From assembly GCA_022394775.1 (NCBI GenBank), contig JAGFCB010000135.1:1-60721 (forward strand): 60,721 nt of DNA, written 5' to 3'. The notes below the pieces were generated by a model. The model was not told the DNA's origin, did no database searches, and worked only from the letters and a program-made list of their open reading frames with translations. The DNA comes from Candidatus Poribacteria bacterium (GTDB taxonomy: Bacteria > Poribacteria > WGA-4E > WGA-3G). Each line of letters opens with the position of its first letter. Position 1 is the first letter of the stretch. Shown here piece after piece: positions 17,941-25,727 of this stretch. The position numbers and the translations under genes were made by a program.

Positions 17941-17996
17941 TTTGACCAACAACTCGTGCCTTAGTAAAAGTATCTGTAGACGAGTTGTTGGTCAAA
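17941..17996. repeat. 56-bp palindrome, family P (copy 1)
   Basis: TTTGACCAACAACTCGT and its perfect 17-base complement (17980-17996) flank the loop CCTTAGTAAAAGTATCTGTAG. A second copy sits inside a coding gene at 34821-34876. Here it lies directly after the kinase stop and may also act as a transcript end. Confidence 0.8.
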
Positions 17997-18009
17997 GTTT
18001 GCCTCGCAG

Positions 18010-18119
18010 TGAGAGTTTTCAGTTAAGAGGATTTTGGTAAGCATTCATCTCTTTCTGAAGACTCCCAATTGGGTGTGGTTCGCAGAGACCTCCGACCAAG
18101 AATTGACAACTCAAAACTG
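18010..18119. repeat. Intergenic word palindrome
   Basis: GTTTTCAGTTAAGAGG on the left is matched by AACTCAAAACTGATA on the right, with about 80 unpaired bases between. It belongs to the AAGAGG-core family seen at 21196, 25621, 29641, 32377 and 33944. Confidence 0.45.
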
Positions 18120-18142
18120 ATAGATCCGTGGGTGATAATCCT

Positions 18143-20170
18143 GTGAAGCCTTTAATCTTAATACTTCTGATTCTTTCTACAGTGTCTATTGCTTTTGGTG
18201 CAGTTGAGATTGCGGATGTGACGTTTGGGTTTAATGGGGCTTACAAGACAGGCACGTGGGTACCCTTGCGTATCACCGTCCAAAGTCAGGAACAACCGAC
18301 AACACTCGTTGGAGAATTGGTAGTTGAGGTCCGAAGTTTTTCTTCAGACACACCTATTGCGCGGTATGCTTCTAAGCTGCAGCTCAGCACTATTGAAACG
18401 CCACCGAAAGATTTGTATATCTACTGTCCCAAAAATGCGACACAACTCATTGTTCAATTTGTGCCCCAGACATCTGCAGGCAACGCAGCGTTGAATAACA
18501 CACGAGTGAACGGGATGCAAGAGGTTTCGTTACCGACACCTCTTTCCCGCAAAGATTATTTTGTGCTGGTATTGGCACAGAGTGGCGATAAACTGAAACG
18601 ATTTATTGACAAAAAACAGTTAGCGGATTTAAACGACAGCACTTCGCTTTTAAACGACAGCACTTCGCTTTCCGATAGTGCACAGGTACATGTTGAATAT
18701 CTTCCGCACTCGAACCGACTCCCACGCGACTGGATCGGTTACAACGCAGTCGATGTCTTAGTGATTCGCGAGACAGTCTTGACAGAAAGAAGTATCTCTA
18801 AAGCGCGACAGACCGCCTTACTTGACTGGGTGCAGCAGGGTGGCACGCTTATTATGTCTGGCGGTAGCAGCTTTAACACACTGCGCGGTAGTTTCATAGA
18901 ACCTTTTCTTCCGGTCAAATTGAAAGGTTTAAAGCAAATAGACACACGCCTCGATGCCCTACCTGAACAATTCGGTTTTCAGTCTTCGGGTAGTAATAGC
19001 ACTTTATTTGAATACATTGAATTCGTGCCGAAAGCCGGATGCGAGACACTGATCGGTACAGTGGAACACATTTACGTTGCAAAGCGAAAATTTGGAGATG
19101 GACAGATCCTTTGCTTTGCGTTTGATTACAACGCGCCGCCCTTTGGCGAAAACCGAAAAAATATAGAGGAGCCAGAACAGCAGGTAGGCGAAACATTCTG
19201 GCGCGAATTCTTGGGCAGACACGGTAAATCGCCTCGACATCTCGCGGATCAGTATGCACTCGCACTCCAACACGAAGAAAAAATCCACAAACAATTTTTA
19301 CTAAAAATGCCGACACAAGTGCCGCTCATTAAGCTGCTATCTATAGTTCTACCAGTATATCTGTTAAGCTTTGGCGGTTTTTTGTTTTATTTTCGGAAAG
19401 CGAAGCGCCGTCGTTTAGAAGCGAAGCGCTGTCGTTTAGAAGCGAAGCAAAATGCGCGTACCTATTGGATAGGCGGATGCCTCTTCGTTCTGATTTCGGT
19501 AAGTGTGATTGTAATCACACGAAATGTTTTGCCGAACAGCACCACAGCAGACCGATTGTCGATTTTGTCAGTCTACCCTGAACGGGGTCGCGCACACTTG
19601 CAGAGTTATGTTTCCCTGAGAACTACGGCACGCACCGAAATGTCCATTGATTTTCCGAAAGGGACCTTCATACGTCATCAGGAAAGCGAAGCGCTGTCGT
19701 TTAAAATAGAGGGTTCAGGAACCGAAACCTCTAAAAAAATTGGAACATTGATTCAAGATTTACGTATACAATTACGAGGTCTACTCGTGGAACCGTGGCA
19801 CCCGACGACTTATGTGAAAGAGACATTTCTGAATACGCAACAACTTCCGCGTATGCTTGAAAACGCGTGGTATGTTGTAGGTAAAGAGATGACTTACTTA
19901 GGAGACATCGCACTTGACGCCAAACCTGAACTGTTCCAAACATCGCTTTGGCTACAAGTGTCACCCGAAATGCCACCGGATGAAAAACTGAGCGGTATAC
20001 GAGAGAAGTTTGCGCAAATTTTAGGAAGGGAACGGGTGTTACGATATTTGGCGACAGAGACCAATTTACCCCCTTACTTGATCGGATGGACTTCTGAAGG
20101 CTTGACTGATATAGCAGTAGATGGAAATGTTAACACAAACGACGAAACTTTAGTGATTTACCCACTATAG
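18143..20170 (+). CDS. Secreted membrane-anchored protein of unknown function with inserted repeats
   Basis: I do not recognise a full family. From GTG 18143 it has 675 residues with a clear signal peptide (MKPLILILLILSTVSIAFGA), a beta-rich N-terminal half, a glutamine-amidotransferase-like segment (VDVLVIRETVLTERSISKAR, WVQQGGTLIMSGG), and two membrane helices around residues 400-460 (LLSIVLPVYLLSFGGFLFYF and WIGGCLFVLISVSVIVI). Between these helices lies a run of basic residues, KAKRRRLEAKRCRLEAKQNA, made by two and a half copies of the 24-bp repeat in one orientation. Two more copies in the other orientation give LNDSTSLLNDSTSLS near residue 165, and one gives ESEALSFKI near residue 515. 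A GTG 15 bases upstream is possible but would precede the signal peptide with acidic residues. Confidence 0.6.
   Translation: MKPLILILLILSTVSIAFGAVEIADVTFGFNGAYKTGTWVPLRITVQSQEQPTTLVGELVVEVRSFSSDTPIARYASKLQLSTIETPPKDLYIYCPKNATQLIVQFVPQTSAGNAALNNTRVNGMQEVSLPTPLSRKDYFVLVLAQSGDKLKRFIDKKQLADLNDSTSLLNDSTSLSDSAQVHVEYLPHSNRLPRDWIGYNAVDVLVIRETVLTERSISKARQTALLDWVQQGGTLIMSGGSSFNTLRGSFIEPFLPVKLKGLKQIDTRLDALPEQFGFQSSGSNSTLFEYIEFVPKAGCETLIGTVEHIYVAKRKFGDGQILCFAFDYNAPPFGENRKNIEEPEQQVGETFWREFLGRHGKSPRHLADQYALALQHEEKIHKQFLLKMPTQVPLIKLLSIVLPVYLLSFGGFLFYFRKAKRRRLEAKRCRLEAKQNARTYWIGGCLFVLISVSVIVITRNVLPNSTTADRLSILSVYPERGRAHLQSYVSLRTTARTEMSIDFPKGTFIRHQESEALSFKIEGSGTETSKKIGTLIQDLRIQLRGLLVEPWHPTTYVKETFLNTQQLPRMLENAWYVVGKEMTYLGDIALDAKPELFQTSLWLQVSPEMPPDEKLSGIREKFAQILGRERVLRYLATETNLPPYLIGWTSEGLTDIAVDGNVNTNDETLVIYPL
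18628..18672 (+). repeat. 24-bp in-frame repeat, two tandem copies
   Basis: Two copies of TTTAAACGACAGCACTTCGC+TTTC, 21 bases apart, read as LNDSTSLLNDSTSLS in the host protein. Confidence 0.85.
19396..19448 (-). repeat. 24-bp in-frame repeat, 2.5 copies, opposite orientation
   Basis: GAAAGCGAAGCGCCGTCGTT and GAAGCGAAGCGCTGTCGTTT followed by GAAGCGAAGC. Read as KAKRRRLEAKRCRLEAK, between two membrane helices. Confidence 0.8.
19682..19705 (-). repeat. 24-bp in-frame repeat, single copy
   Basis: GAAAGCGAAGCGCTGTCGTT+TAAA, read in a third frame as ESEALSFK in the same protein. Confidence 0.8.
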
Positions 20171-20239
20171 GGCTTTAATAGACAACGTTGGCGAAAGATT
20201 AGAAGCACCCAGAGAGTGCTTGGCAAAAAGAGGTGAACC

Positions 20240-21172
20240 ATGGATGTGCTATCGCTCGGTATTTATGTCGTTGATGTGCTTGGACGACCGATAGATCAGT
20301 TTCCTGAAAAAGGGAAATTAGCACTCTTTGATGAACTCGAAATCCATACTGGGGGCTGTGCAAACAACACGGCTCTTGTGCTGGCGCGCTTGGGTGTTTC
20401 TGCTGGCGCGATGGGTAAGATTGGCACAGATGCTTTTGGGGATCTAATCATGCAAACGCTTGTGGACAATAACGTTAATACAGTCGGTATGCAACAGGAT
20501 CCCAATGTTAGCACCTCGTTTACGTTTGTCGCGATTGCTTCCGATGGCGAACGGACCTTTTATCACTACATTGGCGCGAATGGTGAACTCTGTGAGACAG
20601 ACATTAATTGGGAAATTATAAAGGCCCCTAAAATCCTGCACATCGCTGGTGCCCTCGTCATGCCAAGTTTTGACGGTGTCCCGATGGCGAACGTCCTTCA
20701 AGCGTCAAAAGCGTTGGGGATAACGACCTCGCTCGACACAGCATACGATGCCACAGGCAAGTGGTTGGAGACACTTGAACCGTGTTTGCATCATGTAGAT
20801 ATTTTTATGCCAAGCATCGTTGAAGCCCAACATCTCACCGGCAAGTCTGAGTGTCGTGAAATTGTTCAATTTTTGAGAGGGAACTACAATATCGAGACGA
20901 TCGCCATTAAAATGGGTGAAAACGGCAGTTACGTCTCCACACCAGAAACAGAACTCTCGGTACCTGCCTACCGCGTCAATGTTGTTGATGCGACAGGTGC
21001 GGGTGACGCTTATGCCGCTGGCTTCCTCGCTGGAACGATTATGGGCTGGGATTTGAAAGCGACAGCGGAATTGGCTTCTGCGACAGGTGCAGCGTGCGTC
21101 ACTGCTATCGGTACAACTGCCGGTATCCAAAATCTTGAAGAGACATTGAAAATTAGTCGTCAGAGGAATTAG
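20240..21172 (+). CDS. PfkB-family carbohydrate or nucleoside kinase
   Basis: A 310-residue ribokinase-fold kinase. It shows the N-terminal substrate region with the GG turn in IHTGGCANNTALVLARLG and KIGTDAFGD, the first family signature, and near the C-terminus the ATP and anion-hole motif VDATGAGDAYAAGFLAG with catalytic Asp. Sugars such as 2-keto-3-deoxygluconate, ribose, fructose or adenosine are possible substrates; none is favoured. The ribosome site AGAGGTGA is good. It follows the repeat-bearing membrane protein by 69 bases and may share its transcript, though no common function is obvious. It is followed by a word palindrome at 21196. Confidence 0.88.
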   Translation: MDVLSLGIYVVDVLGRPIDQFPEKGKLALFDELEIHTGGCANNTALVLARLGVSAGAMGKIGTDAFGDLIMQTLVDNNVNTVGMQQDPNVSTSFTFVAIASDGERTFYHYIGANGELCETDINWEIIKAPKILHIAGALVMPSFDGVPMANVLQASKALGITTSLDTAYDATGKWLETLEPCLHHVDIFMPSIVEAQHLTGKSECREIVQFLRGNYNIETIAIKMGENGSYVSTPETELSVPAYRVNVVDATGAGDAYAAGFLAGTIMGWDLKATAELASATGAACVTAIGTTAGIQNLEETLKISRQRN

Positions 21173-21195
21173 TTTTCAGGACGATTTTTTTTTCA

Positions 21196-21298
21196 AAAAT
21201 CTTTCAGTCATCGGTTATCGGTTAAGAAGCCGCATTGATGTGTAAAGTCTTTTCTTTACTGAAAACTGAAAACCTCACTGACAACCGACAAATATAAA
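21196..21298. repeat. Intergenic word palindrome
   Basis: The left arm CAGTCATCGGTTATCGGTTA contains two 7-base-phased words followed by AGAAG; the right arm is ACTGAAAACTGAAAACCTC, then ACTGACAACCGACAA. Same design as at 29641, 32377 and 33944. Confidence 0.5.
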
Positions 21299-21301
21299 AA
21301 T

Positions 21302-22264
21302 ATGAATAACACAGCAATTGTCCACACAGAAAATCTATCTAAATGGTATGGCGAAGTTATGGGAGTGAATGATGTAACGCTCACGATTCATCCGGGAATA
21401 ACCGGCTTATTGGGTCCAAATGGTGCTGGCAAAACCAGTTTAATCAAACTCATGACGGGGCAACTTAAACCAAATCAAGGTGAGGTAAAGGTTCTGAACC
21501 AACCGGTATGGAATAACCCTCTACTGACTCGGCGAGTAGGCTATTGCCCGGATATAGAATTGGCATATCAATTCATGAGCGGTCATGAGTTCGTCACGTT
21601 TTTCGCGACTTTAAGCGGATATGACACATCAGAAGTAGAATCCCGGAGTCTACAGGTTCTGGAAGTGGTTGACATGCTATCGGCGAAAGACCGACCCATC
21701 GGTTCTTATAGTAAAGGGATGCGGCAACGTATCAAACTCGCGCAGGCGTTGATCCACGAACCCGAACTCCTATTTCTTGACGAACCGCTCACAGGGTTAG
21801 ACCCGAATGGGAGACGGCACGTCCTTGCGCTGCTGAAAGATCTTGCCGATAAAGGTATTAGCATTGTTGTTTCGAGTCATATTCTTTATGAGATTGAAGC
21901 GTTAACGGAGACGATTTTGCTTATTCATCAAGGCCGTATTCTTGCAGAAGGCACCATCTCTGATATTCGCGAACTCATTGACGAACATCCGCATAAGGTT
22001 TATTTAAGCACAGATGAACCGCGTCGTCTGGCACAAGTCTGTCTCCCTTTTTCGGATATTCTGAGCGTAACTTTTGTCAATGGTGTTGATACCACACAAG
22101 AAGTATCAGCAAACGCAGCAGGCGATATTATTATCGAAACCGCCAAGCCAGAAGCCTTCTATGCTCGGCTCCCTAAACTCCTCATCGAAAACGAATTGAA
22201 CGTTTCCCAACTCTACTCCCCTGACGACAATCTCTCCTCTGTGTTTAAATACTTGGTTGGATAG
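21302..22264 (+). CDS. ABC transporter ATP-binding protein (ABC-2 type)
   Basis: A 320-residue ATPase with Walker A GPNGAGKTS, Q-loop-type YCPDIELAYQF, signature YSKGMRQRIKLAQAL, Walker B LLFLDEPLTGLDPNG and the switch His in VVSSHILYE, then a C-terminal extension as in ABC-2 exporters such as CcmA/NosF-like proteins. It lacks a permease gene beside it; two ABC-2 permeases occur at 59040 and 60561, almost 40 kb away, and need not be its partners. In normal operons the permeases follow directly. Here a WD40 gene stub follows instead, so the locus may be rearranged. Confidence 0.88.
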   Translation: MNNTAIVHTENLSKWYGEVMGVNDVTLTIHPGITGLLGPNGAGKTSLIKLMTGQLKPNQGEVKVLNQPVWNNPLLTRRVGYCPDIELAYQFMSGHEFVTFFATLSGYDTSEVESRSLQVLEVVDMLSAKDRPIGSYSKGMRQRIKLAQALIHEPELLFLDEPLTGLDPNGRRHVLALLKDLADKGISIVVSSHILYEIEALTETILLIHQGRILAEGTISDIRELIDEHPHKVYLSTDEPRRLAQVCLPFSDILSVTFVNGVDTTQEVSANAAGDIIIETAKPEAFYARLPKLLIENELNVSQLYSPDDNLSSVFKYLVG

Positions 22265-22315
22265 ACTGCCATCGCGATCGTCATCAATCATTCACGAAAA
22301 CAAGAGAAATTCATC

Positions 22316-22744
22316 ATGAAAAAGACACTATTTTTCATGTTTCCGACGTTAATTGTTATTTTAACCCTATCTCCATTAACAACCTTAGCTCAGGATTACA
22401 CGCAGTGGGGTCTACCGGCAGGAGCCGTAGCGCGTCTCGGTAAAGGCGAGATATCTGAGAATCTTGCGTATTCACCAGATGGCATACGTTTGGCAGTAAC
22501 CAGTTACACGGGAATCTGGATTTATGACGCACAAACGGGTGAAGCGTTAGATTTTCTTAAGTCTCACGGTTCGGGGGTCCGGTGGCGTACCCAGAGAGAA
22601 ATTGATTTACTCAGAGAACAAGGCCATTCTGGCCGTGTCCTGAGCGTGAGTTTCAGTCCGGATGGAAAAACACTCGCAACTGGAAGTGAAGATGGAACGG
22701 TCCTGCTTTGGAACATCGCGTCCTCAACTAACGTTGCAGATTAA
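22316..22744 (+). pseudogene. Truncated WD40 protein (two blades)
   Basis: A 142-residue remnant of the WD40 family whose full-length members follow at 23043 and 25728. It has the same signal peptide and N-terminal signature (QDYTQWGLPAGAVARLGKG, then IYDAQTGEA), one atypical segment and one complete blade ending LLWNIASSTN, and then stops at TAA. Paralogs have 14 blades, a dockerin-like part and a sorting domain, all missing here. A strong terminator follows 114 bases downstream, so the short form may still be expressed; a two-blade protein is unlikely to fold as a propeller. Loss by recombination between the near-identical repeats is the simplest explanation. Confidence 0.65.
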
Positions 22745-22750
22745 GTGAAT

Positions 22751-22797
22751 GCCCCAAATCGTGCAATAAAAAATAAGAACTGCCCTTTTTTGTACAG
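22751..22797 (-). repeat. Paired TTGCAC-type motif, 31-bp period (copy 2)
   Basis: GCCCCAAATCGTGCAA (22751) and CTGCCCTTTTTTGTACAG (22780) are reverse-strand relatives of the motif at 8313-8361, again with matching bases 31 apart. Confidence 0.4.
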
Positions 22798-22857
22798 GTT
22801 AAGCCTTTTGTAGTCAGAGGTTTAATAAGGTTAGCTGCTACGGCTGTTAGCGTATGA

Positions 22858-22901
22858 ATGCTGATAAGTGTTTAAATTATGAACACTTATCAGCATTTTT
22901 T
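22858..22901 (+). terminator. Rho-independent terminator
   Basis: A perfect 15-bp stem ATGCTGATAAGTGTT / AACACTTATCAGCAT with a 9-base loop, followed by TTTTTT. It ends transcription after the WD40 stub. Confidence 0.85.
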
Positions 22902-23042
22902 ATAAGATAATCGCCCATTGCATTCATAGAAGTCAATGCAGAGTGATGCCGTCGGTGTTTACTTATAATTGGCATCATATTTGCTACAATGCTAACAGAG
23001 GACTTGCTATTGGAAAATCGAATTAGACAGGAGGGTGAAGCG

Positions 23043-25616
23043 ATGAAAAGGATGCAGTTTGAAAACAAACTAACAAGAAGCACCAAAGTTATTTCGTGCC
23101 TCATAGGTCTACTCGTTGGAACTCTGATAAAAAGCGCGACTTTAACGATCTTTGCAGTCTCGATCCTATTTCTACCGAACGCTTTTAGCGAAAATTACGC
23201 ACAATGGGATTTGCCTGAAGGGGCTAAGGCACGTCTTGGTAAGGGCTATGCAGGCGGTTTAAAGTTTTCCGCTGATGGCAATCGCCTGATGGTCGAGAAT
23301 ACTGTTGGGGTTTGGGTCTACGATGCACATAGCGGTGTGGAACTGGATTTAATCACAGGCAATTTATCAGACAGCATCGCTTTGAGTCCGGATGGCAGGA
23401 CTGTTGCGAATTGGGGACCAGATGACAAGGTATGCCTGTGGGATGTAGCCGATAGTGAAAACAAAGTAACACTTGGAGGAGATACCTCGAAAATCCGCAG
23501 AATGACTTTCAGCCCGGATAGTCGCACGGTTGCTGGTGGGACTTCGGACGATAAGGTCATACTCTGGGATGTTGCCTCTGGGGTGCGCAAAGCAACGCTC
23601 CTCGGACATACACACTCCATAACTTCGATTGCCTTTAGTCCGGACGGTACTATACTTGCAAGTGGCAGCTGGGATGAGACGGTGCGCTTGTGGGATGTTG
23701 CGACTGGCGCGCCCAAACGGACGCTTACCGCACACACCGAAGGCATCTCTAACGTTAGGTTCAGCCCGGATGGCCGCACCTTTGTAAGTTCAAGTTTCAA
23801 CGAAGATAAGGTGATACTCTGGGACGTCGGCACTTGGGAGCAAAAAGCAGTTCTTGATACGGATATCAATTGTTTCGCTCTGAGCCCGGACAGCAGTACC
23901 CTTGCCACTGGAAGTCGGAGAGGCGAATTGCAGCTATGGGATGTCGCGAATGGGACGCATAAAATGGAATTCTTGGGGCATCTGTCAAATATTGTTTCTG
24001 TTGCCTTCAGTCCGGATGGTAAAACGCTCGCAAGCGGTGGTGAGGGCAAATTGTATCTATGGGACGTTGCCAGTGGTACGCGCAAATTGTCAATTACTGG
24101 TCATACGGACAGTGTTTATTCAATTGCCTTCCGTCCAGATAGCAAAACGCTTGCCAGCGGGAGTTGGGAACAAATCCGTCTGTGGGATATCGCCACAAGT
24201 ACACACGCAGCGACGCTCTTTGTAGGAGATTGGGCAACTAATGCCAGTTTAGCTTTCAGTCCAGATGGAAATACGCTCGCTAGTGAGAACAGTTCGGGGA
24301 TCCATCTGTGGGACGTTAGCAGCCGCGCACACCGCGCAACTATCAGAAGATATGATCAGACAATAAGTGGTTATGTCAGATACAGATCAATAGCTTTCAG
24401 CCCCGACGGCAGATTTCTTGCCCGTAACGCGAGTAGAAACCTGCTGCTATGGTATGCCGGACGGACATATAAAACGGCACTTACGGGTCATACAGATGAT
24501 GTCACTTCAGTCGCCTTCAGTCCGGATAGTCGAACCATTGCGAGTGGTAGTGTGGACACCACAGTGCGTCTGTGGGATGTTAATACTAATGCCCACAAAG
24601 CGACCTTCACTGGACATACAGATACTGTTGTGAGTGTTGCATTTAGTCCCGATGGTAGCCTCCTTGCGAGCGGTAGCGATGACAACACAATAATTCTATG
24701 GGATGTTGTCACCGGTGAACCGAAAATCACCTTTGTCGCACATACGGATGGCATTAATAAGGTCGCGTTCAGTCCAGATGGCAAAACGCTTGCGAGTTGT
24801 GGCTATCGGTATGATACCACTGTGAAGCTTTGGGATGTTGAGACAGGTGTGCTTAAAACTATCTTCCTTGGACACACTTACGGTATTACTGAAATTGCGT
24901 TCAGTTCGAACGGTCAGACGCTTGCGAGTGGTGGTTGGGATGGCATCATATTTTTGTGGGATTTGGTACCAGAAATATCCGTTGAGACAGAACCTCAACA
25001 ACTCGCTGCGGATGTGAATCGTGATGATGTAGTAGACCTCCAAGATTTGGTTTTCGTTGCCTCACAATTTGGACAATCTGGTGCAGAAAACGCCGCGGAC
25101 ATCAACGAAGACGGTATTGTTGACATAGCGGATATCTTGTTGGTCGCTGGGGCACTTGCGGTAGATAATCGTGCGCCATCCGCACATTCGCGATCCATAG
25201 AATTGCTTACCGCAGCGGAGGTAGGACAGTGGTTAAGGCAAGCACAACACGTTAATGACAAAGCACCTGTCTTCCAAAGAGGTATCGTCGTTCTTCAAAG
25301 ACTTTTGGCTGTGTTGACTCCGAGAGAGACGGTGCTTCTGTCCAACTATCCGAATCCGTTTAATCCTGAAACGTGGATTCCGTATCAGTTAGCAGCGGCT
25401 GCGGATGTGACAGTCCGCGTCTATACAGCAAATGGAGGATTAGTACGAACGCTGACATTGGGGTATCAATCCCCGGGGACCTATCAAAGTCGTAGCCAAG
25501 CGGCGTATTGGGATGGTAAAAATGAACTTGGAGAACCTGTTGCAAGTGGTATCTATTTCTATACACTGTCTGCAGGTAGGTTCACAGCGACGCGACGGAT
25601 GGTCATACAGAAGTAA
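23043..25616 (+). CDS. Secreted 14-blade WD40 protein with dockerin-like and FlgD-like sorting domains
   Basis: An 857-residue protein with an N-terminal hydrophobic export segment, the family signature YAQWDLPEGAKARLGKG, then 14 WD40 units (two seven-bladed propellers), each with the FSPDG(K)TLASGS and LWDV pattern. After these comes a dockerin-type pair of calcium loops (DVNRDDVVDLQDLVFVASQF and DINEDGIVDIADILLVAG). The C-terminus has YPNPFNPETWIPYQL and ends ASGIYFYTLSAGRF, as in FlgD-like or type IX-like sorting domains. ATG 23043 follows AGGAGG by eight bases; an in-frame ATG at 22989 is less likely. Likely exported and involved in binding, but the partner is unknown. Confidence 0.82.
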   Translation: MKRMQFENKLTRSTKVISCLIGLLVGTLIKSATLTIFAVSILFLPNAFSENYAQWDLPEGAKARLGKGYAGGLKFSADGNRLMVENTVGVWVYDAHSGVELDLITGNLSDSIALSPDGRTVANWGPDDKVCLWDVADSENKVTLGGDTSKIRRMTFSPDSRTVAGGTSDDKVILWDVASGVRKATLLGHTHSITSIAFSPDGTILASGSWDETVRLWDVATGAPKRTLTAHTEGISNVRFSPDGRTFVSSSFNEDKVILWDVGTWEQKAVLDTDINCFALSPDSSTLATGSRRGELQLWDVANGTHKMEFLGHLSNIVSVAFSPDGKTLASGGEGKLYLWDVASGTRKLSITGHTDSVYSIAFRPDSKTLASGSWEQIRLWDIATSTHAATLFVGDWATNASLAFSPDGNTLASENSSGIHLWDVSSRAHRATIRRYDQTISGYVRYRSIAFSPDGRFLARNASRNLLLWYAGRTYKTALTGHTDDVTSVAFSPDSRTIASGSVDTTVRLWDVNTNAHKATFTGHTDTVVSVAFSPDGSLLASGSDDNTIILWDVVTGEPKITFVAHTDGINKVAFSPDGKTLASCGYRYDTTVKLWDVETGVLKTIFLGHTYGITEIAFSSNGQTLASGGWDGIIFLWDLVPEISVETEPQQLAADVNRDDVVDLQDLVFVASQFGQSGAENAADINEDGIVDIADILLVAGALAVDNRAPSAHSRSIELLTAAEVGQWLRQAQHVNDKAPVFQRGIVVLQRLLAVLTPRETVLLSNYPNPFNPETWIPYQLAAAADVTVRVYTANGGLVRTLTLGYQSPGTYQSRSQAAYWDGKNELGEPVASGIYFYTLSAGRFTATRRMVIQK

Positions 25617-25727
25617 GAAAATAGTTGTCAGTTATCAGTTAAGAGGTAGATTTGGATCCACTACAACTCCGTTTAACCGACCACTGATTGCTGTTCACCG
25701 ATGACCATTGAATAGGAGAATGGACCG

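Noticed and set aside
18628..19448. Short repeats as a CRISPR array
   Set aside because: Copies are adjacent or far apart, in both orientations, within a coding frame, and without unique spacers of equal length.
23318..24085. Long open frames on the strand opposite the WD40 genes (also 24488-24784 and 26228-26566)
   Set aside because: They mirror the repeated FSPDGKTLASG codons in the antisense frame, have no ribosome sites and no family resemblance.
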